A DNA stretch of 9,071 bases. Origin: Clostridia bacterium (GTDB taxonomy: Bacteria > Bacillota > Clostridia > TANB77 > CAG-508). Under the pieces are notes generated by a model. That model ran no database searches and was not told where the DNA came from. It saw nothing but the letters and a program-made list of their open reading frames with translations. The DNA lies in contig CAAEBO010000020.1 in the NCBI GenBank assembly GCA_900754085.1, forward strand, positions 1-9,071, given 5' to 3'. The position numbers were made by a program, and so were the translations under genes. Position 1 is the stretch's first letter; the number at the start of each line of letters is the position of its first letter. Shown here piece by piece: positions 6,667 to 9,071 of this stretch.

Positions 6667-6706
6667 AAAAATAGAAATAACATAAATTTTACGCTATTTC
6701 TATTTT
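6665..6706 (-). terminator. Probable terminator of the glycosyltransferase operon
   Basis: A perfect 12-bp inverted repeat (AAAATAGAAATA at 6668-6679, complement at 6695-6706) with a 15-nt loop lies 22 bases beyond the glycosyltransferase stop. On the minus strand the second arm runs into seven T residues. The position and T tract fit an intrinsic terminator. The stem is nearly all A-T pairs, so its strength is uncertain. Confidence 0.55.
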
Positions 6707-6728
6707 ATGCAAAAAATTATATTATTTT

Positions 6729-7685
6729 TTAATTTTCGTTGGTTTCTTTTTCTCCATTATACTCATCCACCAAATATAATGGTCTATTTTTTGATTCGTT
6801 AAATATTCTTCCTAAATATTCACCAATTATTCCAAATAATAATATTTGTATTCCAGAAAAAAACAATATCAAAAGTATTATAGCTTGGTATGCATCTATT
6901 TTATGAGTAATTAATATCATTTTACATATTACATATATAAAATAAATTGCTAATGCTCCAAAAGTTGGTATTGCCAAATAAGTAGAAATTCTTAATGGCG
7001 ATGTTGTAAAAGATGTTATTCCATCTATTGCTAAATCTATTAATTTTTTGTAATTCCATTTTGTTTTACCTGCAATTCTTGGATCTCTATCATATAGTAC
7101 TTCTTTTTTCTTATATCCTATCCAACTAAACATACTTTTAGAACATCTTTGTGTTTCTCTCATCTTTTTTAAAGCATTTACACATCTTCTATCTAAAAGT
7201 CTAAAATCTCCTGTATCTTTTTGTATTTTGACATTTGTTAATGATTGTAATACTTTATAATACATTTTTGATGTAAACTTTTTAAGCCAAGTTTCGCCAG
7301 CTCTCGTTTTTCTTTTTGCATATACATCATCATATCCTTCTTCCCACCATTTAATAAGCTCTGGAATTAGCTCTGGAGGATCTTGTAAATCTGCATCCAT
7401 AAATATTACTGCGTCACCTTTTGCATAGTCTAACCCTGCTATCATAGCAACTTCTTTTCCAAAATTTCTAGAAAGATTAACATATGAAATTCTATCTTCT
7501 TCTTCTTTATATTTTTTTATAAGTTCTAATGTTTTATCTTTACTTCCATCATTTACGAATAAAATTTCAACATTATAGCCATTAATAGAATCTATTAATT
7601 TATTTAATCTTTCTATTAAATATGGTAAAGATTCTTCTTCATTATATGCTGGAATTATTATTGTTATCGTTTTCACATTTTTCAC
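6729..7685 (-). CDS. GtrB/DPM1-like polyprenyl-phosphate glycosyltransferase (GT2)
   Basis: 318 residues. The N-terminal half is a GT-A family 2 domain: IPAYNEEE (11-18), VNDGSKD (44-50), the metal-binding DAD at 97-99 within DADLQDPPE, TGDFRLLDR (158-166) and RIAGKTKW (203-210). Two transmembrane helices follow at about 233-258 and 264-290, then a short basic tail. This is the layout of GtrB, CsbB and DPM1-like enzymes, which move a sugar from a nucleotide donor to undecaprenyl phosphate on the inner membrane face. The sugar cannot be told from the sequence. The stop of the upstream polytopic gene is 12 nt away, so the two are surely co-transcribed. The start is ambiguous: GTG at 7683-7685 is only two bases from AAAAAAGG, while the in-frame GTG at 7674-7676 (residue 4) has better spacing. 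No ATG is available in frame. Confidence 0.9.
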   Translation of the reverse strand: MKNVKTITIIIPAYNEEESLPYLIERLNKLIDSINGYNVEILFVNDGSKDKTLELIKKYKEEEDRISYVNLSRNFGKEVAMIAGLDYAKGDAVIFMDADLQDPPELIPELIKWWEEGYDDVYAKRKTRAGETWLKKFTSKMYYKVLQSLTNVKIQKDTGDFRLLDRRCVNALKKMRETQRCSKSMFSWIGYKKKEVLYDRDPRIAGKTKWNYKKLIDLAIDGITSFTTSPLRISTYLAIPTFGALAIYFIYVICKMILITHKIDAYQAIILLILFFSGIQILLFGIIGEYLGRIFNESKNRPLYLVDEYNGEKETNEN

Positions 7686-7697
7686 AACCTTTTTTAT

Positions 7698-9071
7698 TTA
7701 ATAAATACAAATATATAAATTTTCACCTTCGAAAATAAGCTGTTCTTTACTATATCTATCCCAATCTTTTTGTGCAAATTTATCTTTTATATTTTGTGGT
7801 ACATTAACATTTGCAAACTTTCTTCCAATAAAAGTTGTAATAACTTCCTTTACTGCCCAACTCGTTCCCATACTTCTTACGTTATAGCACCTTAATGCTG
7901 GTTCGCTTTCGTAATACATTGTATATTGTTTATCAAAAGCTATACCTATATTCTTTATTTTTTCTCCTGAAGTTGTTTCGTATTTTTCTATTTCTTGTAT
8001 TATATCTTTTGCAATAAAGTGATCTAATCTATTGGTTACTAGGGTTGCAGATGAAGCTTCTATTAAAAATATAGAATTTAAAACAAAGTTAATAATTGTA
8101 ATGCTTCCTAACGCTATTAGCAAATACTTATTTTTGTTTATTTCTACTACAGCTAGTAAAAATATTACTAATATTCCTATTATAGATCCAAAACACATAG
8201 CCATTCTTGGCTCTATATATTGTGCTTCAGTAGGAGTTGCTAAAATAGGAATTATTGGTACTATAATGCTTAATATTATTAGAGTAACATATTCTAATAT
8301 CATAAAATAGTCTTTTTTTCTTAAAACTATTCCTATTATAAAAATTACAGTTAAAATTGCAAGTAATATTAAATATCCATATTTTGGACCTATTCCCACA
8401 TTATATATTAATATTGTCTCACCAAATTTTAAAATTGTTGCCAAAATAGCTGTAATAGAAGGAACTTCAAATTTTCTAAATTCTACTCCTAATACTCTTT
8501 GCCAGCACTTAACTCCTACTAAATTTACTATCATTGCAATTCCATAAATAACTGCTATAAATATTGTATCTTTTATAATTAACTTTATATTTCCTCTATG
8601 TTTTATGGCTATAAGTACTAAAGCTAGTAACAAAAATATTGCACTTGTTGCTTGGTAAAATAGTCCAGAAACTGTAACTAATATTAAGCTAATTAAATAT
8701 TTTAATTTTTTGTCTGTTGCTAGAATACATGCCCCTAAGATTGCAAACAATATTCCAAAAGGCATTGTTCCAACTTCTACGTATAATAATCCTTCTGCTG
8801 TACACATATTAAATACAACTAAAAAAGAGGCTAATCCAATTAAAATATTATATAATATTGACTTTTCTTTTTTTATCAATTTTATAACAAATTTATATAA
8901 TATAAACCAAGATATTACCATTACTACAGTTAATATTACTGCCATAATTGAAAGTTCCTTATAAAAAGGTATTCCTAGCCACTTAAATATTAATAAAAAT
9001 AATGCACTAAATATTCTATTAGATAATAAGAAATGCTTTGCATAATAGTCATAACCATATGCACTTACATA
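7698..9071 (-). CDS. Polytopic membrane glycosyltransferase, probable GtrII-like (5' partial)
   Basis: The frame stays open to the right edge: 457 codons are visible, and the real start lies outside. The first visible residues read YVSAYGYDYYAKHFLLSNRI, upstream of the internal Met at 8943-8945 that might be mistaken for a start. Many hydrophobic segments, roughly ten, fill the first 340 or so residues. A soluble tail of about 110 residues follows, with 'FDKQYTMYYESEPALRCYN' and 'VRSMGTSWAVKEVI'. The overall pattern and the adjacent GtrB-like gene fit the glucosyltransferase domain family GtrII (Pfam PF14264), which would use lipid-linked sugar at the outer membrane face to decorate a surface polymer. 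The catalytic N-terminal region is largely missing, so the family call is moderate; another GT-C type transferase or a YfhO-like protein remains possible. Confidence 0.65.
   Translation of the reverse strand, partial: YVSAYGYDYYAKHFLLSNRIFSALFLLIFKWLGIPFYKELSIMAVILTVVMVISWFILYKFVIKLIKKEKSILYNILIGLASFLVVFNMCTAEGLLYVEVGTMPFGILFAILGACILATDKKLKYLISLILVTVSGLFYQATSAIFLLLALVLIAIKHRGNIKLIIKDTIFIAVIYGIAMIVNLVGVKCWQRVLGVEFRKFEVPSITAILATILKFGETILIYNVGIGPKYGYLILLAILTVIFIIGIVLRKKDYFMILEYVTLIILSIIVPIIPILATPTEAQYIEPRMAMCFGSIIGILVIFLLAVVEINKNKYLLIALGSITIINFVLNSIFLIEASSATLVTNRLDHFIAKDIIQEIEKYETTSGEKIKNIGIAFDKQYTMYYESEPALRCYNVRSMGTSWAVKEVITTFIGRKFANVNVPQNIKDKFAQKDWDRYSKEQLIFEGENLYICIY

Noticed and set aside
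6640..6670. Possible LexA (SOS) box, CGAAC upstream of the hydrolase promoter
   Set aside because: Only one half-site is present; no GTTCG partner lies at the required spacing on the same strand.

Overview
The window comes from a very AT-rich, low-GC Gram-positive bacterium, most likely a Clostridia-type Firmicute. The signs are strong AAGGAG-type ribosome sites, codons ending in A or T, a sigma-A-type promoter, and secreted peptidoglycan-hydrolase architectures typical of Clostridia (RICIN modules, a glucosaminidase with the DPRNFLN motif, bacterial SH3 domains, a cadherin-like beta-sandwich protein). All real genes are on the minus strand, so transcription runs from high to low coordinates. 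The genes visible here use the standard genetic code.

Right part (about 6729-9071): the end of one operon. A polytopic membrane protein of probable GtrII-like glucosyltransferase type (5' end outside the window) is followed after 12 nt by a GtrB/DPM1-like family 2 glycosyltransferase with two C-terminal membrane helices. Together they look like a polyprenyl-phosphate-sugar pathway: one enzyme charges the lipid carrier on the cytoplasmic side and the other uses that sugar on the outer face to decorate a surface glycan. An AT-rich hairpin followed by a T run closes this unit.

Left part (1-6640): a second transcription unit with its own good promoter (TTGACA, 17-nt spacer, TAAAAT). It holds (i) a secreted M14 zinc peptidase carrying three RICIN beta-trefoil modules, (ii) a secreted 1142-residue glucosaminidase carrying four modules of the same RICIN subfamily plus two SH3b domains, (iii) a small membrane-tethered cadherin-like protein, and (iv) the first 34 codons of another exported or membrane protein that leaves the window. 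The two enzymes would attack complementary bonds of peptidoglycan (stem peptide and glycan strand) while sharing one type of carbohydrate-targeting module.

The most notable feature is the seven-copy RICIN module family spread over two adjacent genes. It has an exact 444-bp period, 20-nt strings identical in five copies across both genes, and a uniform substitution pattern at the expected sugar-binding positions. No RNA genes, CRISPR arrays, mobile elements or prophage genes were seen. No gene-free stretch exceeds about 150 bases.
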